DNA from: Nicotiana tabacum
Taxonomy: Eukaryota; Streptophyta; Magnoliopsida; Solanales; Solanaceae
Assembly: GCF_000715075.1 (NCBI RefSeq)
Contig: NC_134087.1
Location: 153,871,436-153,935,435, forward strand
Direction: 5' to 3'
Length of the DNA stretch: 64,000 nucleotides
The position numbers and the translations under genes were made by a program. Under the pieces are notes generated by a model, which was not told the DNA's origin, searched no databases, and worked only from the letters and a program-made list of their open reading frames with translations. Every line of letters starts with the position of its first letter. Position 1 is the stretch's first letter. Below are positions 48,453 through 62,380 of this stretch, one piece after another.

Positions 48453-51400
48453 TGTCACGACCCAAACCGATGGGCCGTGACGGGCACCCGGTACCTTACT
48501 CAATCGAGTACCAATGTAACGTATCTCTCTTATTACATCATCATATACACGTGACATACGAGCATAATAGGCCAACATGATCATTTATAAATTCAAAATA
48601 TAGGCCGACAAAGCCGTACAATCTTTCACGTACACGACATATGTCTACAAGCCTTTAAGAGTACATAAATATCATAAAGGTCGGGACAGAGTCCCGCCAT
48701 ACCAAGAAATACACGTCTAAATCATACTAACCAAACATGCAACTCCGAAGCAAATGGAGCGCACCAACATCTTCTGCTAAGCTGATAGCCTACTTGGAGG
48801 GCTCTCGACCTGTCTATCGGGACCTGCGGGCATGAAACGTAGCGTCCCCAAGCAAAAGGGACGTCAGTACAAAATAATGTACCGAGTATGTAAGGCAATA
48901 TACTGAAAGCTAAACTGAATTGATAATATAATAACTTCAAGTAGCTGGAAGTCAAAGATAATCTGAAGATATGCTTACCTGCTGATACTGACTCAACTCT
49001 TTCAATATAGTAAGTAAAATAGTTGTCCGGCCCTATAAGGCTCGGTATATATATATAACTATTCTACCGTAGTAGGCTCACGCATAGGCGCTCGGCCATA
49101 GTAGGCTCGCTCATAAGCGCTCGGCCATACTAGGCTCTGTATCTCGACCAATTGGGCTCGCTCATAAGTTCTCGGCCACAGTAGGCTTGGTATATATATA
49201 ACTGCTCTGCCGTAGTAGGCTCGCTCATAAGCACTCAACCATACTAGGCTCTGTATCTCGACCAACTAGGCTCGCTCATAGGCGCTCGGCCACATCAGCC
49301 TCGGTATATAACTTATCATCTAATCAGAGGTTGCCCAATAGAGGCCTGCCCATCGATTATAGCTCGATGGTAATGAAAATACTTTTAATACTGTATATAT
49401 GTAAACTCTCTGCTCTTTTGACCGGAAGAAGGAAATACTCAACTAAATATGCAGTCCTGATAAGAAGAATATGGTAACTTACAAAACTAGGAAAATATAT
49501 GTAATTTGCGAGACTAGCAAAATATATGTAAATTCCGGGATACGAATTTTTCTCTATGCCTCGTTATCAAACTTGTGTAATTACGATATCATGCAAAATG
49601 AAGGAAAAGCTTAGCCTTAACATACTTGCTCCTTGAATTATTTGATCGAAGTGAAGCTTCTGCTTCCGTGAAATATGTTGGAATGATAAAATGAAGCTTC
49701 TACTTCTGAAATTTGAACGAAACTTTGGCTTGGATTTTCTTTAAACTGAATTTTTTTTTGCTTCTGCCTCACGTTCTTGGCTTATAAGCCAACGGCTGAA
49801 TTGGATTTTTGAAGCCTTTTTACAAGGCATTCCTTATAATGCTATGGATAAGATTTAAAAGACTTAAAGTTATGACGATATTAGCCATCTAGCCAAATGA
49901 CTACTTAGTCATTTCAAATCTTTGTGGCTTCTTGCCACGTGGGTTGGGGGTGGGATAAGCTGTGAGCTTATTACAACTCATATAAGTTCACAGCTTTACG
50001 AGAGTCAAGGGTTTTCATACAACTCATAATTTAAAAATTATCCCAAATTATTTAAAATTCTATTTATTACTAAAATACTTCATATATACTTTATGTTATA
50101 CTACCGTGGTCATATGGTACCTTGCATGGTACAAGTCCATAAATACTGGGTATTTTAGCTCGGGATGTATTTTACCCCAAAATGCCAAATTTGGAGAAAA
50201 TTTATTTTCTTTGACTTGCTCCCCCTTTCACCTTTATGAATTTACTAATCACTTGTGAAATAGCATAATCCTTATGATCTCCAAATAATCTTTTACTTGG
50301 ACTGATGTCAATTACCTTATGAAAAATTCAACGTACAATCCTTCAGGGTGCAATATCGTCATAACTTAATACCGCAAAGCATAACATCACCGCAATATAT
50401 ATTACTGCAGAGCATAACATCGATGTAATACTGCGGGGCGTAACATTATTCCCCCCTTTGGAACATTCATCCTCGAATGTTGACTGATGCACTTATTATT
50501 TTCATAACTTATATCTTTCAAATACTTTAGAACTTCTCTTACCATCTAGGTGACTGTCCTGTGAATGAGTCCAAAGTCCAGGGCATACCCCCCTTAGGCC
50601 TCCTAATTACACCACAACTTGTAGTCGCAATCCTTCCAATCTTGTAACTGTTACTACCTTTTATCATGCAGCCTGTACAATTTTGACCTTGTAAGTGTGC
50701 CCAATATCTAGGATTCATATATAGAGCTTGATAAGATGTCCCTTTGGGCATATATGAGTATACTGAAGTTCTTCGGTCGGTACTTTGTTGAATTCACGAA
50801 TATTGATCTACAATATACCACTGATAACTTGAAACTTCTTACGTAATACTTTGCCCCTAGGGATTACATTACCTCAAGGAATATTTGAAGTGATTCCCAT
50901 AATCGTATCTTATAGTGTCTCAATATGATTCACCTTGTGGGGGTATTCTAATTTCGTGCTGCCATCGAAATCTTTTCTCCTTCTCTTGCAAATCATTATT
51001 CAAACGAAGGCCCAAACGTTATCCTGTACCTATCACAATTATACCCTACATTTTATTACCAGGTCAACATTTCATTCCTTCTAAATGCTGTTAATCTTAG
51101 ACTCCTTTGAGTTCATTAAAGCTATATTGAGCTTTGTATAACATAGAGAAACTATCTGCTCTTTTTGTTTTCATGGGCTTAATCCTAAGACTTATCCATT
51201 CTCGTCACCTTTTCACTTGCCTTTCCTCATCCTTACTCATGCTTCCTTAAAACTTTATCGCTCTACCATACTTTAGCTTGCGACCTATACATATCCAATT
51301 ATAAACTTTCCTTCAACTTGCTTGCACCATATATTTTCTTATGTTATTCTGGAACGTCAAGCGAGACATCACATCGTCTCCAACTTTTCCCTATTCTCTT

Positions 51401-53303
51401 AACTAGATCTCTCAGTACTTAGAAACCATAGGTTGGAAAACATGCCGCTGACGATGCCGCTATCATTCCCGATTATTGGATCCCCGTGCTTATAGCCTTC
51501 TATCTGAAGTATGGACTATTCACGATCTTCTGCCTTTGAGTATCTCGTACGTTGTTCACCTTTACCTCACTTACCTTAAAATCTCGCATCGTATCTTCTA
51601 TCTCTTTCGCGACCTCCCTTTTACCTAGGTGTAATTCACATCCATAACTTGAATCTCTATTATAATACTCGCACCTCTGGTACATACACAATCCGGTGGG
51701 AGCTTCGTACTGACTTCTTATGAGGTTGGTACTTCTTCTAACTGGCTTCCTTGTAGAGACATTATAGATTATGGTTGTTGTATTATTTCTCTTGAACATC
51801 TAATATTAAGAGTGATTCTGTCATGTTCTCAAGCACAACTTCTATAATTTTTCTAGATCCAATAATCAGACTCCTGATTTACTTGGGTGATGTAATTCTT
51901 TAGTTTTCTCTTCCTTCTGATCAGCCTTTACGTAGGCTTAAGCTATCTTCCGATCTGTGGCTCATGGTATCAGTTATTACCTTAGCCTTTCATGGGCGTT
52001 ATGGAATATCCATGATACAATCTTCTAAAAATCCAATCTATTGTCTATGCCATGGGCTCAATTCTTTCTTTTAACTTATATTGGAGTCTTCTATGGCTGT
52101 ATGATTGTCAACAAATATGCTGCCTGGATAATGCTCCAAAACCTTGAGTGTACCCATACCGTATTAACTCTGGATCATTGGTCGAATGATCTTTTCGTTC
52201 CCACTTAGCTTTCTTTCAACGTAAGCTATTACTTTTCCTTGTCTTTCTACCCCTTGTTGCGTCCATACTTAGCTTATATTAGTTCCCACACTTGCCAGAG
52301 TTTTCATACAACTCATATTATCTCGAATATTACTTTTAATTCTTACTTCCCGTTCATTAGCCACGGTAGGTGCCATTTTCCTTTGGAATGCTTAGAATAA
52401 TTTTGCGAGATTGTTGTTACACGACCATTTCCTCTTTAGGTCATTGTACTTAGGTTGAAGCCTTCTTTCTTATCTCCTCATCTAGTCTTTCGTTTAGGGA
52501 GAACCCTTGACTCTCGTAAAGCTGTGAGCTTATTACGGACCTTTTTGATGTCCTTACTTGCCTGTAATCATCCGTAGTTGCTTACCTCCATGCCCTTGTG
52601 CTTGTATGGTTGCTTCTGAACTGATATTTTGAGTGCCTTCTCAGTGGCACTTTCTTTTATCCCCGTAACACTCATACGGTATCTTTAGCTACCCCGACTC
52701 TTGTTTGAATATATCTCAAGTATTATAATGATATTCTTCGAGGCTGAACTCTCCATGTTGGGTTTTACTATGTTTATCTCACACGATCTGATGACTCGTC
52801 TGTAACCTCCTGTTTAGCCATAACCGGGATCTTCCTGGCCAATCACTAACTACTCGTTGGCCCATTCTCATATCAATATTCCTTGTAATCTTTCTTAGAT
52901 TATTTCTTTTGTCTTATCTTACGTCTCGCACTAGCTCCTTATTTATTAATAACAGCTCGGGAAGGAACCTTTTCTTCCTCTCCTTGACGTCGTGCTAGCA
53001 CAATATTCTTGAATCGTAGCATATCTATAAGATTTGGATAAGTGCCATCTCATTCCTCTTTCATTTATCGCATTCTTCCTTTATCATTCCATACTCACTA
53101 GAACCACTTAATTCTAACTTAATGTCACATCACTCCATATTCCCCCCTCCCCTTTAGGGGTGTACTAAGAGCTGAAGCCACGAGGATCTACCAATAGATG
53201 TTTTACCTCTTCATCTTTGGCGTCGTTTTCCAACATCAATGATACTTACTCGCCTTGTGGCAATCCTTCTGTACCAAAGATGACAAATCCCCTTACTCGT
53301 GAG
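48453..53303 (-). mobile_element. E1, 3' half: distal internal domain and 3' LTR
   Basis: The 3' LTR is 48453-50445 (1993 bp, TGTTACGCCCCGCAG...GGGTCGTGACA on the minus strand). It is preceded on that strand by the polypurine tract AAAGGGGGGAATAA and, just upstream, a CGAGGATGAATGTTCC run common at gypsy internal ends. The internal domain 50446-53303 matches E2 at 8314-10775 and shows no gag or pol motifs. Element C interrupts it at 53304. Confidence 0.9.
49030..49310. repeat. Minisatellite inside the E1 3' LTR
   Basis: Same motif as in the E2 LTRs (GGCTCGCTCATA...CTCGGCCATA), with about two 127-bp units. The E1 5' LTR has less than one full unit at 30280-30335. Confidence 0.8.
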
Positions 53304-56300
53304 TGTAACACACCGAATTTTTTTTTGAAGAACTTAAGCGCTATTAAGAAAGTTGACGTGCGCTAATTATATTATTTTGTCTGCGAACGGGGACTATTAA
53401 TATGATGGATATTAATTGGATATGATAATAAGTGTATGAGGCATATTATAAGTGATTTGGGGTCTAAGGAGATGCCTAAGTCCAAGCCAAGTTGAAAATT
53501 TTCACTATAGACTAAAATTCTAAATGAGCACGCACAAGATCACACTTTGGACGAACATATCTACATATATATATAAAAGGTGTTATGTGATGCACAACCT
53601 ATCAAATTAAAGGTCTTTGAGTCTAGTTTCTAACGCTTCAAACCGTTCATCATTTGGACATTTGTACAAAGAGTTATGATTGATTTACTGAAGGCGGGTA
53701 ATGCTGTGTTCTGGGGCAGAGGCAAAGCGCTGTTACCAAATGCGATTTATAAGTCGTATTCGACACCTGCGACTTACCTGGACAGATTACAAAACGTGAG
53801 TTTCAGCCATTTTTAACACATTTGGAGCTATGGAGCTCGGATTGAAGTGATTTTGAGGCGATTATCACCATATGGATTGGGGTAAGTGATTCTAACTCGA
53901 TTTTGGTTAAAATACATGAATCTATTGTTGTTTTTATCATGAAATTAGTAAATTGGGTTGAAAATGGTAGAAAATCTCTATACCTTAGATTTAAGATTTG
54001 GAGGTCGATTTGTTGTTGGAATTTAGTAATTTTGATATGATTGGACTCGTGGTTGAATGGGCGTTCATATTTTGTACTTTCGTCGGATTTTGAGACGTGG
54101 GTCCCAGGGGCGATTTTTGAGTTAATTTTGGATTTTTGTTGGAAAATTAGTATTTTCATATGGAATTAATTCCTATAATTTGTGTTGACTGAATCGAATT
54201 AATTATGGTTAGATTCGAGCTGTTCGGAAGTTGATACACACATAATGGAATTTCTGGAGCATTGTTTAGCTTGCTCGACATTGGATTCGGCTTATTTAAG
54301 ATAAGTAACTCTTTTAAACTTAGTGCTGAGGGTATGAAACCCCGAATTATGTATTATCTGATTGATGTTGAGGTGACACGCATGCTAGGTGACGGGCGTG
54401 TAGGCGTGCACCCTGTGAATGGTGACTGTTGTTTCCAAGACACTGTGTAGTGGTCCTACTTTGTTGATATCTGTGTTTTCACCATGTGATAAGTAAATTG
54501 AGCTGTATATCATGCTAGATATCATGTTTAGGCTTTATGCCGATATTGTTGGGACCCATAGTGGTCGTTTCTTGCTGTCATCTCACTGATTTCATTGATA
54601 TTTCATACTCAGACATATTCATTTATTCATATAATATCTCAATATCAGTTGTTATTATTGATACATTATATCATCATTTTTGGGCTGATTTTCATGACAT
54701 TTTGAGCTCGAGAGACTGGAGAGATTGATGACTGAATGAGGCCGAGGGCCTAATTGTGAGGATAATTATGGGATCGGGTTGCACGCCGCAGCATGTTGTT
54801 ACTGATTTATGATTGAGTGAGGCCGAGGGCCTGATTGATTTATGCCACGAGATGGCTTGTTATAGCACTTGGGCTGAAGGAGCCCCTCCGGAGTCTGTAC
54901 ATACCCCCGGTGAGCGCAGGTACCTACCGAGTGCGAGTGCCGAGTGACTTGGAAGGATTGAGTGACTGAGAGGACTGAGTGATTGAGAGGATTGAGTGAC
55001 ACGGAGGACAAAGTGAATTGATACTCTACGAGTATGCATATGGTTTGGGTCACTATTTTGCATTGCATTGGCATGCACATTGAAATATAGGCATAGAGAT
55101 GTTACTTTTCTCATGCCATTTGAAAAATGAAATCTCCTATTTTAAAAGAAAGTGTTATGGAAAAATCACAGTTTTCAGACTTACTCATATTTTGGTGATT
55201 TCAGTGAAAAGAATTGAGTTTTACTGTTATACTTGAAAGGAAAATGCTTATTTTTCCTGAACTATGAACGAGTTGAGCATTTTATTATTAATTTTTTCTT
55301 TGTGCTGCTTATGAATATTGTTGTGAAGTATTACTGGATGTGGGTATGGACCCTAACCTTGGTACAAGCTCGTCACTACTTTCAACCTAAGTTTAGGTTT
55401 GTTACTTTTTGAGTACATGGGATCAGTTGTACTCATACTATACTTCCTGCACATTGCGTGCTGATTTCGGATGTCGCGTTGATGTTTTCGATGGGAGCTG
55501 ACTTGGAAAATGTACCGGCGTCCCTGTTGTAGCTGCCTCTTGTTCATGGTAGCCTTAGAATTTTAAACTCTGTTTATGTATTTGTCAAACAGATGATGTA
55601 ATTATTTTTATATCAGCTTTGTAAACTCTATTCTTAGAAGCTCATGATTTGTACTACCAGTCCTGGGGAGGTGTATAAGAGATCATTTATTTTTCCTCAG
55701 TAAGTTATATTATATTGGACTTGATGAGTTGGATTACCTAGCAGGATGGGTTAGGTGTTATCACGACTAGTTAGATTTTGGGTCGTGACAAGTTGGTATC
55801 ATAGCTCTAGGTTCATAGGTTCTACAAGTCATGAGCAAGTGTCTAGTAGAGTCTTGAAGATCGGTATGATGACGTCCATACCTATCTTCGAGAGGCTACA
55901 CGACATTTAGGATAAACTTCCCATCTTTCTTTCCTTATCATGCGGAATTGATTCAGCTTTGAAATATAACTCTTTGAATTCCTTACACGCATGCGTGTGT
56001 GCATGTGAGCGCTCAGTATCAGTTGTGCATTGAAGGCTTGTAATTCCATGAACGAGATTCGAGATGTGTAATTTGTGTTTCGGTAATGGGCCAGTCTGGT
56101 GGACTTGAGGCCAGGTTTTGTTTGTGGCTTGAGTACTGAGATTTTGATTGTGTGAGCACGTGCATTTGGAACTTATATGTCTGTTAGTGTCCTTACTGGT
56201 GGGATTTGTGACTGGATGATTGGGGGGTGAGTATGATTTGATTGTGAGATATGTTTATCTAATTTGAATGTGACGAGAAGGGTCTGCTTGAGGGTAGAAA

Positions 56301-56971
56301 GAACTACCTGGTGCTTGATTTCCATCGTAATTTGATACATAGCCCCTAGATGTGGGTGTGTTGAAGGTTCTTTTCATGTTGTCTAATTGGGAGTGAAGTA
56401 GATTTCACGTTGTGATACGACTTCAAACTCAGAAAGATTAAGTGATGGAGTAGTAGTTGTGGCTGTGAAATGTTATGGAGAGATGTCAGTTTGAAGATAA
56501 GCATGTGGGTTATCACCTGCGGGGTAAACTACGTATGTACGATCATTATAATGTTGTGTGGAGAATTTTATTTACTACCAGTAGGGTATATGCATTGAGA
56601 TTTGAATTTGAATTAGTCAAGAAAGTTCACCTGACTGTCACGAGAATGAAGGCGAGCTTAGTAGACAAATTGAGATACCATATAAATTGTGTTGCATGAA
56701 TTGGGAAGAATTCGACTGAATCTCACTATGGTATTATGGCATATGGGCATTGTGAGTTATCAAGTATTTTGATTTATGGCTTTGAGCCAAGTGGGGGAGT
56801 CTACTATCGATGAATTAATTACATGATTATGCATTATGTTGGTTTCAGTTTGAGGCATACTTGTGAATTGGTTGTGATTTGAGGAGATTGGGGTCGAAGA
56901 TGACTCAAGTAAGAAATTTTTGGATACGAGGTATGTTATACTTTATGAAGATATGAAAATAGTGGAATGAG
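53304..56971 (+). mobile_element. Element C, 5' LTR, primer site and proximal internal domain
   Basis: The 5' LTR 53304-55790 (2487 bp) starts TGTAACACACCG and ends GGGTCGTGACA. The primer site TGGTATCATAGC (55794-55805) is the tRNA-iMet site with one change. A leader-like sequence follows (acaagtcatgagcaagtgtc), then about 1.1 kb without recognisable gag motifs, until element F interrupts at 56972. The 74-codon frame at 56475-56699 resembles nothing I know. The 3' LTR of the same insertion is at 32325-34819, inverted. Confidence 0.88.
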
Positions 56972-59900
56972 TGTCACACCTCCTTTTTCCGCCCCGCGAG
57001 GGTGCAGGGGAGTTTTTTCCAATTAAAGGACAATCGAAACGGGATTTATTTATTTATTTCAGAGTCTCCACTTGGGAGATTTAGGGTGTCCCAAGTCACC
57101 AATTTTAATCCTGAATCGAAGAAAAGAATGACTCCATATTACAGTCTGCGTACCAGAAATCCGGATAAGGAATTCTGTTAACCCGGGAGAAGGTGTTAGA
57201 CATTCCCGAGTTCCGTGGTTCTAGCACGGTCGCTCAACTGTTATATTCGGCTTGATTACCTGATTTTATACAAATATGAACTTATGTGCAAATTTTATCT
57301 TTTAACCGCTTTTATCATTTACTGTTTTATCAAGAATTGCAACGTTGTGAAAATGTATCTCGAACCGCGTTACAATCAATGTACCCGTGGTCGTCGACAC
57401 ACTTTGACTCCGTTGAGATTTGGATTTGGGTCACATCAATGTGCACCCGAGTTTAAGGAAATTAAATTATTAAAGGCGCGCCTAAAGCGACTAGCGTATT
57501 TATTTTGGGTAGGACCGTGGAATTTTACTAAATGGTCCATCCCGAAGTCTAAACAATTTTTAAAGCAAATATTTACTGAGGGCCCCGCAATTTGTATTTT
57601 ATTTGGCGAGGCTCATCTCATTCTTATTTTTTTTTTTAAAATGAATTTGCAATGTCATGGACACGCATCTCGAACCACGTCACAATCAATGTATCCGTGA
57701 TTAGAAACACATTTCGACTCCGTTGAGAATTGGATTTGGGTCACATAAATGTGCACCCGAGTTTAAGAAGGTAAGATTTATTAAGGCGCGTCCTAAAGAG
57801 TCTAACGTATTGTTATTTTAGGAAGAGGCCGTGAAGGTTCATTAAACGGCCAAATCCAAAGTCTAGTCAATGGTTATGTATTTTATTGGGGGCCCCGGCG
57901 GTTTGTGATTTATTTGGCGAGGCTCGTCTCATTTTTATTTTTAAAGGATAAACCTATAGTGACTATATTTTCTATTAAGTTCGTCTCTAAAATAAAAGAA
58001 AATCTCTTAATTATTTACATGCTGAAAACGTAACTTATTAGTTATTAGTTTACGGCTAATGCGATTGGAAATTGCGATCGAGTTTGTACAAAGAAAAACT
58101 GCTTTCATTTTTATATTCTATTATTTACTAATGCTAGAACATGAGAGGGATACTCAATAATATCAAAGCCGATTAACTATTCTTCAAATAATTTAAACTA
58201 GCATTATTAGATGAAGAAATCATACATATGCAGCCTCATTACTCATTAATTAATCGACTACATTTTTATACAAAGAGAGGAATTAATATTCAAACACAGA
58301 TCCAAACAAAAGAATTCAATAGGAACAGGAGCCTGATTAATATTTCATTTTTCGCTTCAAGCCAAGAGTGTACAAATGTGTACCTGGAAACAGCAGTACA
58401 CGAACAAAAGAAGTAGGAGTCAGCAACAGTAATAACGCGGAAACAGCAGGTTCAGCAACACTGCAAAACCAGTAACAACCAGTAGAATGACCCAGTAACA
58501 GATTGAAAACTCAGCAGTGCAAAAGTACAATCACAATCAAAGCAGAAGAGAGAACAGATGCAAGAGGCAGTAGTTTCGGATTTTGAATAACACTCGAGAA
58601 AAGCAAATGGAAATTATTCGAGTGAAAATTCAAATTGCATTTCTCTTTTACTCTCAAAATATTTCAAGTATGTCCGCTCTCAAAATGTAGAAAAATGTTT
58701 TATGTTCTACCTCACGTATTAAAACTCTCTCCCCAAAAATCCTCTCAATAATATTCAAGTTCTAAAAACTCTCTCAAAAAAATCCTCTCTATTTCAAGTC
58801 AAGAATGACTCTATATATAGCAAGACAAGTCTTCCATTCCCAACCCCAAAATTATTTCCCCAATGGCATGCTTTGGCCCACTATTAAATGTCTTCTTTAT
58901 TTTAAATTTTGTCCCCCATGCTTACATTAAATAAATACCACATTCCCAACCCATTACAATATGTCCCCCATGCCTATATTAAAAAAGTACAAGATTCCTC
59001 CCCATTATGTTTTGTCTTGTCCCCCATTACATTAAACAAGTACATCAAAAACCCCACCCCATTATATTTGTCCCCCATGCTTAACATAAAGAATCAAAAT
59101 AATGTTCAATTACCAAACTACCCCTCCGACCATATTGCAATTACAAATCTACCCCCGAATGCAATGCAATTTACCAAATTACCCCTCTGCTCTAAACAAT
59201 CAATTAATCATAACTCAACCAAAATATAGTCAAGATGACCAATTTCTCAACAATCTTCAACAACAATTTACATGAACATGATGAACAACACAAACTCCAA
59301 ATTAATGGAAATAAATCAACCATATCGGGAACCAATCCTGGTTAATTTAGACCATTAATGGATGAACAAAGAGACAATAATACAAACAACAATATGCATG
59401 ATTCAAATTAAACTAACAAATCAAAACAAACATAAACTCACATTAAATCGCTGGATTTAAACATGAACTTCAAACAAAGATGAACATGAATTAAATCTAT
59501 TTTTATGCAACACACATGACAGATTCTAACGATTCAAACAACATTAATATTTTCTAGAAACAACATGAAACAAATTGAAGAAATAATTAATTAAATTTCA
59601 ATTTGAATCTAACAAACATAAAACTAACAAATATTCAGTTAAACAACAATACAAACATGAAATAAACATGAAAAATAAATAATTAACTTCCATTTGAAAT
59701 CTGAAAAATTAATTTAACAAACAACACATGAACATGAACTAAATATTAATTCAAACGATAAACAAAACAAACATTTGCCGATTTTAGATTCGAAAATATC
59801 AAAACAAAATACGGACAAACATAAAATTCAAAAACTACTAACCGGATCAACACGACATATGTATGAACTGTTTTGACAAAACTCAAATGGGAATAAATCT

Positions 59901-61226
59901 GTCCGAACTCAACGACGAACTCACCTCCCTTGTAAACTTGACGAACTCAAAACGACACTCGACGACCTCGAATAAACTCGAACGAGCAGCTCATCTGAAG
60001 ATACAGCAGCTGGACGAAGGAGAAGTGATGAACAGCAGCAGCTCGGAGGAACTGGACGTCGAGCAGCAGCAATCCGGCGACAGCCTGGCCATGGTGATGC
60101 CCAAGCTCGGAGAAGCGAAGCAGTAACGGAGGTCATTTGGCCATGGGGAAGATGAAGCCGTGAAGCTGGTCGACGCAGCAAGCAGAAGCAACTGGTCGAT
60201 GACGTCCATGGCGAAACGGTACTGGACCCGATGGCAGCGTGCGAGCTTGGCCGTGAAGAGCAGCGGCGATGGAAGCTTCGAACAACAGCTGACTCGTCGA
60301 GGCTGTGGTCGTTTGGTTGTTTGGAAGATGAAGTAGAAGGCAGGAGTAGCAGGTTGTTTGGTTGAAACAGAAGCAGCAGCAACATGGACGTCGAGCTCAA
60401 GCTTGAGCTCGACGAGCTTCATCAATGGCGGATAGGGCTGGGGTCGTTTGAACGCGAAGGAGGTTGTGTCGTTTGGTGGTGTTTGGGATGGGAAGCTGGG
60501 CAGCCATGGATGCTTGGTTGGAGCTTTGGAGGAGTTTTTTGAGTTTGGGGAAGAAGAAGATAGGGAAGGGGCGGATGGGTTAGTTTAGGTCTTTAGGGTT
60601 TTTGGGTTTTTTTATTTTTTTGTTTTGTTTTGTGTTTTGACAAAATGAAAAAGGGGTGTTGGGTATTTGGGTCATGGGGCGGACCGGGTCGACCCGGTCT
60701 GAAGTGGACTGGGTCGTGGAGAAGATTGGGCAATTTTTTGGGCCTTTGGCTTACAATTGAAGAAGTGGCCCAATCCGATTTTCCTTTGTATTTTTGTTCT
60801 CTTTTCTTCTTTTATTTTCTAAAACTAAATTATAAAAGTACTTTAATTATTATTAAGAACTAAATTAAGTTATAAAAGCGCAAATTAACTCCCAATAACA
60901 ATTAACTCACAATTAAGTAATAATTAAGCATAAAATTGTATATTTGGACATTAAATGCTAAAAATGCAAAAGGTGCCTATTTTTGTAATTTTTAATTTTT
61001 GTAAAACTAATTTAATTATTAACAATTGTAGAATTAAATCCTACATGCAAAATGAGACATATTTTTATATTTTTTATTAACTTAACAAATAAACAAACAC
61101 AAACAAATACAAATAATTATCCAAAAATATCACAAAAATACTCAAAAATTGCACACCAAGGAAAATCATTTTATTTTGCATTTTTTGGGAGTATTTCTCA
61201 TATAGGGCAAAAATCACGTGCTTACA
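56972..61226 (-). repeat. Element F 3' LTR (4.25 kb)
   Basis: On the minus strand it starts TGTAAGCACGTGATTTTTGC at 61226, immediately after the purine run GCAAAGAGGGGCAGC, and ends GGAGGTGTGACA at 56972. The outer flank is C internal sequence. Such a long LTR suggests a Tat/Ogre-type element (inference). Inside are a roughly 0.3-kb tandem duplication (57350-57940), about four degenerate repeats containing TGTCCCCCAT (58910-59090), and a GC-richer stretch (59860-60560) with overlapping open frames on both strands and no recognised domain. Confidence 0.8.
57350..57940. repeat. Tandem duplication of about 0.3 kb within the F LTR
   Basis: Units of about 306 bp (57350-57655) and 285 bp (57656-57940) share a common order of motifs: atctcgaacc, cgttgaga, gtgcacccgagttta, ggccccg and atttggcgaggctc. 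They are clearly diverged from each other. Confidence 0.8.
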
Positions 61227-61924
61227 GCTGCCCCTCTTTGCCCGGAGACACGAAGGGTTTTCGTGCAAAGATAAAGCGAGCGATTTTTGCCCATCCGAGT
61301 ACTCCGTGTGAAGCATTTTTTGAAAAAGATTTAACCTAACCTTTGCTTCAAAGGTTTCCTACATATCCCTGGCTAAAGGGGAATCAGGTTAATGTAGTTC
61401 AGGAAGTTTTGGTAGCTGGGACTACCGTGGGACTGCGATGTTACTGCTGTTGCATGTTGTTATCACTGCTTACCGATCTCCTTGTTACACCGTGATTAAA
61501 AGAAAACAAGAAGTTAGGCTAGATTGAAAATTGTTCTTGTTGCCTTACTTTCTTGTCGGCTTGGGTTTCATCCGGTGCTTTTCTTCCTTGAATTTTGGAA
61601 TGATACTGGCCATTTGCTTTTCTGAATACCAGTTTTCATCATTTTGCTCGGTCCGCTGGGGACATGGCTTTCTTCATTAAGCTTTTTGGCGGTTCCTCTG
61701 GTGGGTACGGCTCTCTTCATCAGACTTGTTATGCTGGGCATGATTTAATGTTCACCAGCTGCTTCTTTCAAGACGCGTCTTTTCTTCCTTTTGAGTCATG
61801 TGCCTGAATTTGTGCTGGGATCTCTTGTTGCAACCTTCTGTTTCCCGGTGCTGGGAATTTTATTGTTTCCTGCTGGGGGTTTCTGTTGTAACCCTCTGCT
61901 TTATTGTCTTCTTACTCGATCTCG

Positions 61925-62095
61925 AAAATGCATGCCTCTGTTATATGGGCGGGCTCCCAACTTCAACACTTGTAATATAAAGACTGAAATGTATGCCTCT
62001 GTTATCTGGGCGGGCTCCCAACTTCAATACTTGAAAAGTAAAGACTGGAATGTATTCCTCTGTTATTATTGGCGGGCGCCTGGCTTCATCATCTT
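61925..62095. repeat. Short tandem array, about three units of about 58 bp
   Basis: Units share gcctctgttat, gggcgggctcccaacttcaa and an aaagactg spacer; the third unit is more diverged. Related units reappear at 63270-63470 (tattcccttgttatacaggt, then gggcgcct). Confidence 0.8.
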
Positions 62096-62380
62096 GAATT
62101 TAACAACCTCTATTCTCCAGGTGGGATCCTACAACCAAAACAAACAAAACAAACGAGAATTTCCTAACCAAGTTTGCACTGGGAAGATTTGTGAGTCGTT
62201 AGCAAAATTGTAACCTATTTATACTACTGATGCAATGATGAGAATAAACTAAAGACTAGACTAGGATGTGCATCTCCTACGAGTAAAACCAAAACTCTTG
62301 CTAGCAAATGTGTCTGCTAAAATAAAAACCTCAATGACTCAAACTAGAAAGTGCGTCTTCTATGGTTGAATCGGAATGAA

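Noticed and set aside
29126..53303. Two separate E insertions instead of one inverted one
   Set aside because: The halves are complementary, share inverted TGACC duplications and are interrupted at the same site by complementary halves of C; two independent events would not give this.
59863..60425. Overlapping open frames on both strands in the F LTR (87 to 159 codons)
   Set aside because: They arise from GC-rich trinucleotide-like sequence open in several frames; composition is low-complexity Ser/Leu or Glu/Gln and no domain is recognised.
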